This document shows, in pieces, positions 1-11,200 of a stretch of DNA of 64,000 bases. Source of the stretch: Kappaphycus alvarezii (taxonomy: Eukaryota > Rhodophyta > Florideophyceae > Gigartinales > Solieriaceae); NCBI GenBank assembly GCA_002205965.3, contig NADL03000488.1:496001-560000 (forward strand), in the 5' to 3' direction. Both the position numbers and the translations under genes were made by a program. How positions within the stretch are numbered: position 1 is the first letter of the stretch; the number at the start of each line of letters is the position of its first letter. Under the pieces are notes generated by a model, which saw nothing but the letters and a program-made list of their open reading frames with translations, made no database searches and was not told the DNA's origin.

Positions 1-871
1 TTTATTCGCGTCCTGATTGGCTCAATTAGCCCTAGCCAAATATAACTGAAATCAAACTATCATTAGAACAGGATGATCTAATTCGGCCACGTGTATGATA
101 TTGGAAGTGTAAAATGCCCTACAAAAGTATACTACTGCATCGTCATAGAATCAGCGAAGCAGTTTTTTCTCTAATTTTTATTTTTTTCCCTTTTCGGGTC
201 GCATCGAGCACAAGTTTTTCAATAAAGAGAATTATAGTGTGACCGTAGTACCGTATTGTACCGTGTGGGTAATAATGTACAGAACGTACAGTACTGTACT
301 GTATAATATTGTAGCAATTGCTGTAGGGGGAGATGGTGGTGCTTTATTAGCGGTACAGTACCGAGTGGTCGGCTGATGGTGGGTGAAATGGTGCGTGAGT
401 CGTGAGGTTCGAGGGTGCAGGTGGGGGTGGCAAGGGGTGGCAAGGGTAAGGGGGAGAAGTGAATGTACAAATACGGTGCTCGGACGCACCTCGTACTGTA
501 CTACCACCCTCCAGCCGTTCACGTTGCTTCTAGAAGTTTCTCAGGACCAGGAGTGGTGCACTGTACTGTTTTTGGTGTTTACTGTACTGTAGGGTATTTG
601 AGAATATTTATTATCTACGACGGGCGACTATCTAGAAAAAGAGGGACGGACGGTACACTAGAAACCAAAAGAAAATAAAGGCCCTCTCAAATAACCTTCC
701 TTCTTTCTCCATCCGCTTCTCCCCCCTTATTGGTCCTCCACCCCTATCGAACCCTCACTCGCACGCGACAGGCCAACCCAATCCCTTCGCGCCCTTAACA
801 TTGTACTTCTGTCGAAGGGTGGAGACGCGTCTGCGACTGCATAGACCCACTTATTTCGTGGGGATTCCGAC
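1..871. other. Intergenic, palindrome-rich, no gene seen
   Basis: No convincing coding region. From about 240 to 600 the sequence is dominated by variants of the self-complementary motif GTACAGTACTGTAC (a perfect copy at 286-299) and by GTACCGTA/TACTGTAC pieces. Short open frames here are low complexity and match no family I know. The stretch ends where the gag of the first gypsy element becomes readable. No LTR for that element could be recognised here. Confidence 0.6.
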
Positions 872-2011
872 GTGAAGAGATTCTTTTTCTTATCTGAACA
901 CGTCGCAATGCGGGGTAAGCCCGAAGAAAGGAAGTCATTTGAACTTCTGTTGTACCTTGACGGTGAAGCGTTCGACTTCTTCTTCCAGGCGTTCACGGAT
1001 GATACCGGTGAACTCTTACTGGATGGAAAGAACTATTCCATTGTCAAAGCGGCACTATTAGATAAGTTTGGAGACAAGGATGAGCCGCACGAATTGATTT
1101 GTCGTTCAATGGACACTAAGTTCGATCCTAACTATCTAATGGAATTGATTCATAAAATGGATTCTCTCCTCGCTAAGGCTAAGTTCAACGAGGAAGCCAA
1201 GTTTGGGCTTCTCCGTTAGGCCGTGGTGGTCCACTCGGATCTGGTTCCTTATATTGTTTATCGCAGTCCTAAGGATTCTCGGGCGATGAAGTCGATTATC
1301 GCTGATTTTGACGAGAAAAAGAAGGCGTTTCAGTCGTGGCAGAAGTCCGGTGAACCTTCACCGGTAGCAGATCCCACCGGAGGTATCAGCTCAGGCTTAA
1401 TTCATGAAAGTAAGGAGTCAGGGCTATTCAGCCCGGTCGTCTCTGTCGAAAAGAAGGCACCAAGGTTGCTTGTTCGTACCGGTCCTCGTGTGCCGGAAGT
1501 TGAAAACAAGTTGGAAAGTCTCGTCACCCCCTTCGAAGATCTTTCTCTAATGATCGAGAAGCAGCAAAGGCAGCTGGACTCGATCAAAGGAGCCTCCTCT
1601 GGGATAGGAAGGGCCGCCCAGGTTGGCCGTGATCAAGTCTGTTCATTTTGTCACAAGCAGGGGCATGCAGATAATCGTTGCCTCGACAATCCCCAGTGCG
1701 ACACCAGGTGCTCCAAGTGCAGTAATAAGGGGCACTCGGAAGCTACTCGCTGGAATCGCACAAAAAAGGAACCGACCCGAGGTAAGTATTCTGTGTCAAT
1801 AGAGGGATCCAGTGAGGAGGAATCGGACTATGAAGAAGACAAGGAGACTGTCTCCGTTGCTATTGGTTCGGACACTGAAGACGTCCTCGCAGTCAAACGT
1901 AACTTTGACTGGAAAACCCTCTGTAAATTGGGTCGTGGAGTACAGGGAGCCCCGATTGAGGCGATATTGAACCTTCGATCGCCGGGCCGTCTAGCCACCG
2001 AGGACCGGTAG
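872..2011 (+). pseudogene. gypsy 1 gag, broken
   Basis: This reads in one frame except for a TAG at 1217-1219. The first part (872-1219) resembles the retrotransposon gag capsid region. The part after 1223 carries a nucleocapsid zinc knuckle CSFCHKQGHADNRC (CX2CX4HX4C) near 1640-1680. A second knuckle, CSKCSNKGHSEATRW, has its last cysteine replaced by tryptophan. Knuckles of this kind bind the genomic RNA during particle assembly. The in-frame stop and the damaged second knuckle indicate decay. The 872 start is only the first in-frame start-like codon, so the true start may lie further upstream. Confidence 0.75.
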
Positions 2012-2331
2012 CTCCTCGGCAAGTTGTTGTATCTCGGAAGGAGATGGTTGCCCCCAGAGGAAAAAAGTCAACGAGAAAGAAGACCAAGTCGAAAGGAGCC
2101 AAGAAAAGGGACGGAAAAGGTCTCGAAGTTCGAGAAATCTCGGAGTTCTTTCCTAAGTATGATGTCCTAAATGATCTGGCGAATGCTACTGCCGGCCTTT
2201 CATTTGACCAGCTCCTGCGTGGTGACGCCATACCGGCGCAAGGAGTCCTTAAGGAACTTTTCAGTGGAGGAATCATAGGCGCCGTTAATGGGAAGGCGCA
2301 GGGCAGAAAATTTTGTCTAAAGGTTCTGTAG

Positions 2332-2694
2332 GTGAGCGTGTACGGAACTAAGGCGCACGCATTATGCGATACCGGCGCAAAACTGGACATTATCTCCGCC
2401 GAATTCGCAGCGAAACTATCTGTAGAGCCCGAGTTTTTCAACCGCGCGATCACTGTCGCCATGGGCGTGAAGTGCCAGGTGATTGCAATCTTGCGAAGTG
2501 CCCCTATTTTCTTCATAGGTCTCCTTGTTTGCTTGGATTTCATCATGGTCGAAGGATCTTCCTTCGACGTTCTCATTAGCGACCTGACGATGGAAGCCTT
2601 GATGGCACTCTCGAATATGGTACTAAAACAGTTACCCTCAAGATCGAGTCCAAGGTCGCTGCGCTCGACTGGCTTCCCGAGTTCGCCCGTTTAA
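2332..2694 (+). pseudogene. gypsy 1 aspartic protease remnant
   Basis: The open frame contains the retropepsin active-site pattern CDTGA followed by a hydrophobic strand (near 2363-2395), and a later hydrophobic stretch leading to FDVLISDLTM, typical of the second half of retropepsin. In gypsy elements this enzyme cleaves the Gag-Pol polyprotein. It is out of frame with gag and with the RT downstream, and the intervening 2044-2331 and 2695-3100 segments have several stops, so this is a remnant. Confidence 0.7.
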
Positions 2695-3103
2695 CTGCTG
2701 AAGATCTTTTGAAAGAAAGAGAGGTAACGGATAGTGAGGACTTCATTTCGTCGTCCTCAGCAACACCCTCCGAGGACGAAGAATCTGATGAATCAGAGGG
2801 CGAGAAAACCGAAGATGTAGGCCTCGTACTGACGATTCAAGACTATTTGGAATAGCAGATGGACAATAAGAAACCTCTCTCAACGACAGAGGTGCTCGAA
2901 AAGAAGTTGGAACACCTGCCCCTCGTCAAGAAGTAGGAGTTCAAAAAGCTTCTTTTTGAAGGCGACGTGATCGCCGAATCCTTGTTCGACCTATTCCTTC
3001 GAGCGTTCCTATCGAAAATTCGTTAGAACTCAATGACAACAAGCCTATAGACCATAGAGGGCGTCGTCTAGCGCCTAAGCAGAACTAGCTCGTCCGCGAG
3101 GAG

Positions 3104-4284
3104 TTGGATACGATGCTGGAAGCCGGGGTAATTCGCCCCGCATCATCTGCCTGGTCCTTTCCTATTTTTATCGCTACTAAGAAGGACGGGAAGCCCCGCC
3201 TTTGCGTCGACTACCGGACCCTTGACCAAAAGATGAAGGGCGATGGTTGGCCCTTGCCGAAAATGGAGGAAATTTTTGACTCCCTGCAAGGCGGAACGGT
3301 GTTTACCTCTTTGGATCTGTTCAGCGGATATTGGCAGGTCCGCCTTCAGGAGTCTTGTAAGGAGAAGACGATATTCGTGTGTCGATTCGGAACTTACAAA
3401 TTCAACGTTATGCAATTCGGGGTTGTGAACGCCCCTCGACGTTTCAGCGGATGATGGACCATGTCCTAGCAGATATGGACTTCGCTCGCGTCTACTTGGA
3501 CGACGTCGCAGTCTTCTCCAAAAAATTGGAAGAGCACTTGGAGCACGTTTCAGCTGTTATGAGCAGCTCGCAAAATACGGATTGAAGCTCAAGCTGGCTA
3601 AATGCTACCTCGAACAAGGACAAATAGGCCTTCTGGGCTATACAGGTGACGAGCACGGGGTACGGGTGGATTCGGGAAAGGTCGAGGCAGTTCAAGCAAC
3701 CCCAAGCACCATCAACATTACGCAGGTCCGCAGTTTCCTCGGGCTGCTAGGATACTATAGGAGGATTATTAAGGGCTTCGCGAGTAAGGCTGCCACTTTT
3801 CACGCAGTGACTTCGACAAAAAGGGGATTCTCGTGGGGCGAAGCGGAAGAAGAATCTTTTCGCTCATTAAAGGAAGCGTTGAACTCCCCCCACCTGTTCT
3901 AGCGTTGCTGACTTTGAAAATTCTGTCATCGTCGAGACGGATGCGTCCTCCTCGGCAGTCTGCGCCGTTTTATCGCAAAAACAACTGGATGGAAAAATAC
4001 ATCCCGTACAATACGCAAGCCGGACAATGAGCCCAACAGAGAAACGCTACTCAGTCTGTGACAGGGAGGCCTTGGCAGTCGTTTTTGGTTTACGGATGTT
4101 TCGTGTTTACCTTTTTTTGAACCACCCTTTCGGGTTAATTAATGACCATCGGTCGCTAAAGGAAGCCTTTGAGCGCAAGGACATACATGAGAGGCTAGCC
4201 CGTTGGCTTTACTTCCTGGCAGAATATGACTACGTCATTCGTTACCGACCCTGGAAAATGAGTGGGTCAGCAGATGGACTGTGA
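3104..4284 (+). pseudogene. gypsy 1 reverse transcriptase and RNase H, frameshifted
   Basis: RT fingers and palm are clear: FPIFIATKKDGKPRLCVDYR, then SLDLFSGYWQV (first catalytic Asp) and, after a frame change near 3445, VYLDDVAVF (YLDD box, near 3490). The thumb/connection follows at 3582-3902 in another frame (RSFLGLLGYYRR). RNase H is seen at 4027-4284 (YSVCDREALAVVFGLRMFR, with the catalytic Glu region, and NDHRSLKE). At least three frame changes separate these blocks, so no single product can be made. The match to Ty3/gypsy pol is strong and is based on motif order. Confidence 0.85.
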
Positions 4285-4649
4285 CAATTAGCGATAGAAA
4301 CAGAGGTCCATTCTGACCAGGATGAGGGGGGATCTCTTACTCTCAGTAGGTTCCGCGGAAGTGGCGGACGAGGCTGGTCTGTAGCCACACCTCACTTTTG
4401 TCCGCCAGTACCTTTCCATGGAAGATACTTCCTATGCTCCGCCGAAAAAGAGATTGAAAGCAAGGCGTGCATCAAAGAACTTCATGGTCTGGAACGGAAA
4501 TTCGTTCCGTCACACGAAAGGGTGGCCCGAGGATCATTTAGGGAAAGGCAGTGCGTGCAAAAATACTGCGCTTTCTCCATGACAGTGTGGGCCACTGGGA
4601 TACGCGTATGACCTTTTAGGTTACGCAGGATCGATTCTGGTGGCCGAGA

Positions 4650-4990
4650 ATGGTCGGAGATGTCTACGAATACGTGCGTTCCTGCGACGCGTGTCAACGA
4701 ATGCAAAAGCTCCTGCAGTACGCGCCGATTTTGGGTGTGCCGGTGGGAGGACCATTCTCAACCTTCTCGATTGATTTCGCAGGCCCATTACTGCGATCCA
4801 GAGAAGTTTTCCGTTACATATTAGTCTGTGTCGAACATCTAACCGGATATCCAATTGCCATGCCTACACGCGATGCGATAACGCGTACAGTTATATGGTT
4901 TGTTGAAGAAGAGATACAGTAATAAGGCCATTTGGCCCTCCTAAGGAGAATTATCCGCGTTCGGACCCGACTTCCGGAAAGTAACCGAAC
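4650..4990 (+). pseudogene. gypsy 1 integrase remnant, 3' truncated
   Basis: The zinc-binding end (CDACQRM) and the first catalytic Asp (FSIDFAGPL) are readable at 4650-4922, followed by FGPP at about 4930. After the stop at 4920-4922 a shifted frame still gives a GPDFRK-like echo of the second catalytic Asp motif near 4965-4985. The third acidic residue and the C-terminal domain are absent, because the sequence then runs into the C/T-rich leader of the TOR gene. Confidence 0.7.
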
Positions 4991-5098
4991 CGAAAAGCCG
5001 CACGTCGAGCATGCATGTTATCTGTGTTGATCTGCAGATATCACGCGAAATCATCGTCTTCCGTCCCGTTTCCTCCCGATATCATCTCGATCATAAAT

Positions 5099-5273
5099 CC
5101 TCTCCCCCCCCGCCTCCAAACTCATTTACCCCCTACCTAACACTACACCCACCCTGTTCGCCGTCCACTGTGCCCTCATCCCCGTCCGTCCCAACGCGCC
5201 CTACCCTCCGTCCTCTCCGCGCTGATCATCGCTGCGCTTGTCACTTTTTTCCTCCCATCACTAACACACTTTG
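5099..5273 (+). promoter_or_regulatory. Pyrimidine-rich leader of the TOR gene
   Basis: A strongly C/T-rich stretch of about 175 bp without coding potential lies between the integrase remnant and the first TOR ATG at 5274. It probably contains the transcription start and the 5' untranslated leader. No TATA box was recognised. The gypsy relic ends within about 100 bp upstream, so any distal promoter elements would lie inside or beyond transposon DNA. This is inference from composition and position only. Confidence 0.4.
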
Positions 5274-8200
5274 ATGGTATCAATGATTGAGATTCTTCAC
5301 CCCGTTCAAGAGGAGGATCCGACCAACACAGACGAGCGCAAGCTCTCTGGCCTCGTCGACGAACTCTGTCGCACCCCGACTGCTGAGCACCGAGCACATG
5401 TCGCCGTCCAGCTTCGCAATGCTGTTGATAGTGTCACAGAAGTTGATGCCACAAACCTTCGAGCCTCGTTCGACATCGATCATGTCCAGGAACGCGGCCC
5501 CGCCGTTGCCGCCCTCACCTTCCGTCTTCAGACCATGCTCACCAGTGAAAATGCTTGTCGTAGGTTAGGCGCCATCGAGGCATTTAATGCCTTGATGTTT
5601 ACAGAGACCGAAAGTATTCACGCGCGCACCCAGCGCACGTCGAATGCTATCCGTGCACTCTTTAGTTCTCCAGTCACTGATATCGCTACTGCTGGGGCAG
5701 CTGCAAAGTTGGTGGCTTCTTTTTCTCGCACTAACAGCCCCATGTCGGCTCGTGCTGTCAACCATGCTTTGCATATTGCCCTTAGCTTGATTATAAATCC
5801 TGCTAGGGAGAAACCAAATCCGCAGTTGTCCAAGGACCGCGCAAGGGCCGCTATGGTCGTATCGGAACTTGCAGCCCAAGATAAGGTTCAAAACTTGGTG
5901 TTCAAGGGACAAGGCATCAAGCTTCGCAAGCAGTTGTGGAACGTCTATTGGGACAGTGATAGCGCCGTCAGAGAGCAGGGTGTCCGCGCTTTGCAACCTA
6001 TTCTTTCCGCGTCTGTGAACCGTGCGAAGGACGATGTCCAGAAAGCAATGCGTGATTTTATGCCTATCATTCGTAATTCTCTCTCATATCAATCAACCCC
6101 AAACTTTGCCTCTTCCCGTCGGGCAGATGCTTGCGACTCCCAGTGCTTCATGGTTCTTTATCCATGCTCCAATCTCTGCTTAGAACGAAGGAAACCAGGT
6201 TATACATGCGCACCTTTTCCGAAGAATTGTGCGACCTCGTTTTGCCTTATCAGACATGTTCCGAGCAATTACTACGGAAGGCTGTGGCAGACATTTTGCC
6301 GCTTCTGGTTGAGTTGGATTGGGCTCGCTTTGCAGACAAATTTTTGGACTCTGTACACAAGTCTACACTGGCTCTGATCCGCACGGAGAGTTTTCCGCCA
6401 GAAGAGAGGGGTTTGTCTCTGCTTTCTTTCAGTGTCATCGCGGAGCAGATGCCAAGGAATGATCACAGCCCCACGATGACTGATTTGCTTGGGGTATGTA
6501 GAGATGCCTTGTGTGAGCCGTACAAGCTCACGCTTCCACAACGTGCTGTAATTAAGACTATTTCTCATCTGGCGAAGGCATCTAGGGGAGCCCTGTTTTT
6601 GAGCAAGCAGTACGGGATGGAATGTTGACAATTGTTTTCAATGCGGACTTCACAAATGACCTGGTTGATGCGGTCATTGAGATAAGCCAAGATTTGCCCA
6701 CATACGCAGGTCTGATTCGCCTGAGGTTGGTGCATTTGATAGCTGCTACCTTGAAGAAATGGCGTCCCAGCCGAAAGGATGGCATCGTGGGTAACAGTCT
6801 CAACTTCTTCAGTCCAAGGCAGTCTGCGGTCCATGGAGAATGAGATTTCTGCAAGCGTGGTTGGTAGGACGAGATCGTTTCTGTCCCTCAGACACAATGC
6901 GCTAAGTCTTCCACAGAGCCCATCCTAGCCAATGGGCCCTAGCTCTTGCCAGGAAGAACATGAAGGGCAATTGAGCAGCCTTGCAGGCAAACGAGTCGAT
7001 CCCAGTGCTCGAGAGTTCTTCCGGGAAGCACCGATATCTAAAGACTTGCATCGAATTGACAGCAGCTCCATTCTCTCATCAAAACCCAGTGCTAAGAGCT
7101 TAGATTCGTTAGTCAAGAAGGATCTTATGGCTTCTTCAAGTCTAGGGACTTCCTTGGACTACATGAAAGGAAACTCGTCGACGGATAGAGACCAGGAGAA
7201 CTCTCCGTGCGTTGCTTTGGAGGCCATTATCAACCTTGTCTTTGCCGACATGCGTGTACAGGATTTCATATCCCTAGCTGCCGAGTTTGTCATCGGGTAT
7301 GCCGAGTACAATAGCGTCAAGGTCAGAGCATTGGCTGTCGCAGCATCAGCAAAACTTATGGCGTCGGCCGCTAAGCTTTGGGCGGGTCCATACGGGGTCG
7401 TCGACGTCCAAATGAACTGCGACGGGGAATTCACGCAATCCTGGATCAGATACTTGCGATCGCGGTGGCTGATCCATCTACTGATGTTACGTTTATAGCA
7501 ATCTGATCTCTGGACGAGCCAGTGTTCCGGCCTTACCTGTTGCAACCAGAAATGCTGAGCAAGCTGTTCCTGTGTCTTCATGCCTCGAGTCTCATGATGC
7601 GGGACTCGGCGCTCTCAATGGCGGGGGACCTTAGTAAGGAGAATCCGGCTGAAATATTACCGGTACTTCGCGACTACCTTCTACATTTGTTAACTATACT
7701 CCGATGCGATGGTGTGTTTTTTGAACGAGACCGGCGTGAGGCAACGGAGCTGATTTACACTCTTGTTCATCATGGGGCGAATCTAATAATGCCGTACACT
7801 TCTTCCCTCATGGACGCAATTTTGATGCGTTTGCAAGAGGCCCAGCGCTCGAATGAACCCATTATTGCATTGCCAGTCTTACAGGCGCTTGCAGAAATGG
7901 GAGGGACAATGAGCCGTATAGATCTGGGGAAGTACGAGGCCGAGTTGGTCCCGCTTCTCATCGTGTCTGTGCTTGAGGCCCCTTCAGCAGAGCCGACGTA
8001 CAAGAAGGCTGCGATCAGGGCACTCACGGCCTATGTACAGAACACTGGACAAGCGACAAAGCCTTATGTGCTCCATTCATCTCTACTCTCTGAGCTCATC
8101 CAACTAATTACCAATGAGAGCGACTCTGACGTACGGATTGCCGCAGGGATTCTGCTAGGGTCATTAGGTGCCTTTGACCCAGCAGACAACAAGTACGCAG

Positions 8201-11200
8201 CTGTTATCGATTACGCTGGTAAGAGACAAAGCAGAGCTGGAGATCGACTAGTTGGAGGGGATAGTCAAGGCAGCTCTGTATTCAAAATGGCAAATTCGGC
8301 TGTCCACGGTCCCGGGTTCTTTCTTCCTGGGGCATCAGTCGGTCAGTACGGCCGCAACAGCAGAGGTTCCACTCGGAAATCGCCCCCTAATCTGCAGTAC
8401 GGGCAGCCGCAACAAACTAGAGAAGCCGCGACAAGTACGATAAGTGGCGCCTCGCATCAAGACCAATCGCCAAAGTCTGGAAACTCGCCCGATACGATAT
8501 CAAGTTGCCGCGTCAGGAACGCAATGCCTTCGAAAGGAGAGTATGATGTGTCCCTCTCCCAATTTGCTCTTGGGGATCAAGAGTCTCCCAACGGATGGTA
8601 GGGTACAATCCCTGTTGGGCCGAGGACGAAATGCCGAATAACTCCTTAATGGCCCTTCTGGAACACCCCTTTACTGCCAGTCCTGACTTCTTTCCATCCG
8701 CCGCTCTTGACATCTTGCACAAAATTATCAGGAATCCTCGACTTCGTGCACATCATCGAGAGGCATGTCAAGCAATTGTGAGCATCTTGAAGTCAGTCGG
8801 CTCAAAATGTGTTAATTTGTTGCATGCCGTCGTCCCGCGAATCCTTTGGCTTCTTCACCACTCTTCTTCGAGAGATCCGAGATTAGGCTCAGCTTGCACT
8901 CAGATTCAGCAGCACATTATGCAACTTTGGCAGACATAATAACAACCACGGGTTATGACTGCATGTCGTACGCGTTTGATACTGTCCTTCTCGTGTGGAC
9001 TTACCTAAGTACCTCGAAGAACTCCGTCGCTTGTATAACGACCTCTTGCACTCTGCTTTCTAGACTGAGGACAGCCATTGGGGCGAATTCAAACCGATAA
9101 TTCCTAGTTTTACCGCCCCTCTTGTCTGCCCTTGCCACGTACTCAACCGTGAGCGGCGTGATTTCCACAGCGGTATTAAGAACCTTGGATTCGTTTGGAT
9201 CACTGGTACATGACTACCAAAAAGTAGTTTTAATCGGAGTAGCACGAGTGATGACGAGCAGTCGCCTACACGTTGTCCGAGAGAAAGCGATAAGCACCCT
9301 CATCTTACTGCTGAAGGATATTGATACTGTAGAGGCTGTCTCCAGCGTCTTTCATCCTCTCCTAGCTGTGCTCTATGGGGCACACGGACGGTACCGCCCT
9401 GAAGGCAGCGAGCATGTCCAGGGCGGAAGACTTGGAGAGCACAAACAGGACATAACCGGTAAGGTGAGGTTGTCCGCGTTTGCAGCCTATGCACTGACAG
9501 AACTTGGCAAGAGAACAGGAAGTGAGTTTGAGTTGTTTGTACCGGTGCTTCCAAGGCGTTGAAGGCAGGCAACATCGCAAGCATCAACAAGGTGGCTTAC
9601 CCCAACTTAAAGTTGCTCCTCATTGAGAAAGACCCAGACTTTGCTCGAGAATTGTTTGACGATGCCACCGCTCCATCAGAGAGAAACCTCCAGTTCATTT
9701 CTGATTCCGACGATGAAACGAGCGAGATTGATGGACCGGAAGAGCTTGAGTTCGAAATCAGCCCTTGGTCTTCTGCCAGGGGCGGCGCATTTGAAGGACG
9801 CCCCTCTCTTCCCTCTGGGACAAGGACCACTCATCCACGTGCCCATATCCTGGAAGAGGCCCTCGTCGACAAGTGGGAGGTTTCCCGAATTTCACTGCTG
9901 AGGATTGGAATTTGTGGTATGAGAACATCGCGGCCGCTATGTTCGAGCAGTCTGGATCGCCAGCCCTCCGCGCATGTGGTCGTATTTCTGACTCATATCC
10001 TCCAATCATTCGGCAGTTGCTGAATCCTGCGTTTCTTTCTTACTGGAAAGCCCATCTGAGTGATTACCCCGTACAAGGATATGCGATTCTCTGGAGATGG
10101 CGCTCACGTCTCGCACCATACCCCTCACGGTCCTCCAAAGCCTTCTCAATTTGTTTGAGTTTATGGAACATGATGAGAAACCTCTCCCGATGAGAGCGGA
10201 AAGGCAAGCGTCCGCTGCCTGTAAATGCGGAGCTTATGCCGAGGCAGTTAGGTACCGTGAGCATGATTACGAGCAACACCTTGAGATGCCAGAGCTCTTG
10301 AGAGAGGACGTATGTGGGAAGAACGGCCTCATTGCCATCTATGAGAAACTTGGCCAGAATGAGTCGGCTGTGGGGACCTTAAGGGAATACCGGGAAAGGA
10401 CGGGAGAAGTGTTACAAGAAGAGTGGCTTGAAAGATTGCAGAGGTGGGACGATGCACTCGCTGTGTATGACCAGACCTACATGTACATATTCGGAGATAA
10501 TCCTAGCATTCCAATTGGCTTGACTGCGGGTGAGGCGCTGTACCGAGACAAGAAAAGTTGGAATCATCTTCTGGGCAAGCTTCGCTGTCTCAATGAGCTC
10601 GGTAAGTGGAGAGACATGAACTTCATTTTGCGAAGGGCGCGTGAGGCTTTGATTGGCGAGAATGAAGCGCTATGTCAGCCGGCACTAGAGGGTGAGGGCG
10701 CCTCCGTTGCATTCGACCTGGAGCTGTGGGGTGAATTAGAGGAGTGGGTTGACCTAATTCATCCGGAACCCTACGAAAGGTCGTTCTACAGCACATTGGT
10801 TTTCATTAAGCGCGGGAACACAAGCGCAAATATTTGGATGCCGCGGAGGTTCATGTGCGCGAAGCTCGGAGGAAGCTTGATCTTGACCTTACGGCTCGGG
10901 CCTCAGAGGGTTACCCCAGCGCATACAACGAAGTAGTTAGGGCGCAGGTCCTCGTGGAACTAGAGGAGATAATTCAATATCTTCGTCTGCGGCCAAGTGA
11001 CGCAGCAGTGTTTGGCAAGCAACGTCTCCAGAGCCTTTGGACAGACAGACTGAAGCGATGGAAGCAAGACTGGTTCACATGGTACAAGCTTCTCATGATA
11101 CGCTCTCTTGTGATGAAGCCGGTCGAGAACAAAGACCAGTGGCTTGATTTTGCTGGCATGTGCAGGAAAACCCATCGCTTGCCTCTTGCCAGTGAAGCGT

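Larger units (their letters stand above)
872..4990 (+). mobile_element. Decayed Ty3/gypsy retrotransposon (gypsy 1)
   Basis: Gag, aspartic protease, reverse transcriptase, RNase H and integrase pieces follow one another in the standard gypsy order on the plus strand, but they are spread over different frames and broken by stops. No LTR pair could be identified. Integrase similarity fades near 4990, less than 300 bp before the TOR start codon, so the relic sits directly against the TOR promoter. The order protease-RT-RNaseH-integrase separates gypsy from copia. The element cannot encode a working product as it stands. Confidence 0.85.

Noticed and set aside
5274..10837. TOR frame changes as ordinary introns
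   Set aside because: At the points examined (for example near 7490, 8590 and 9555) TOR homology runs through with no inserted sequence and no GT-AG pair; single-base shifts explain it better.
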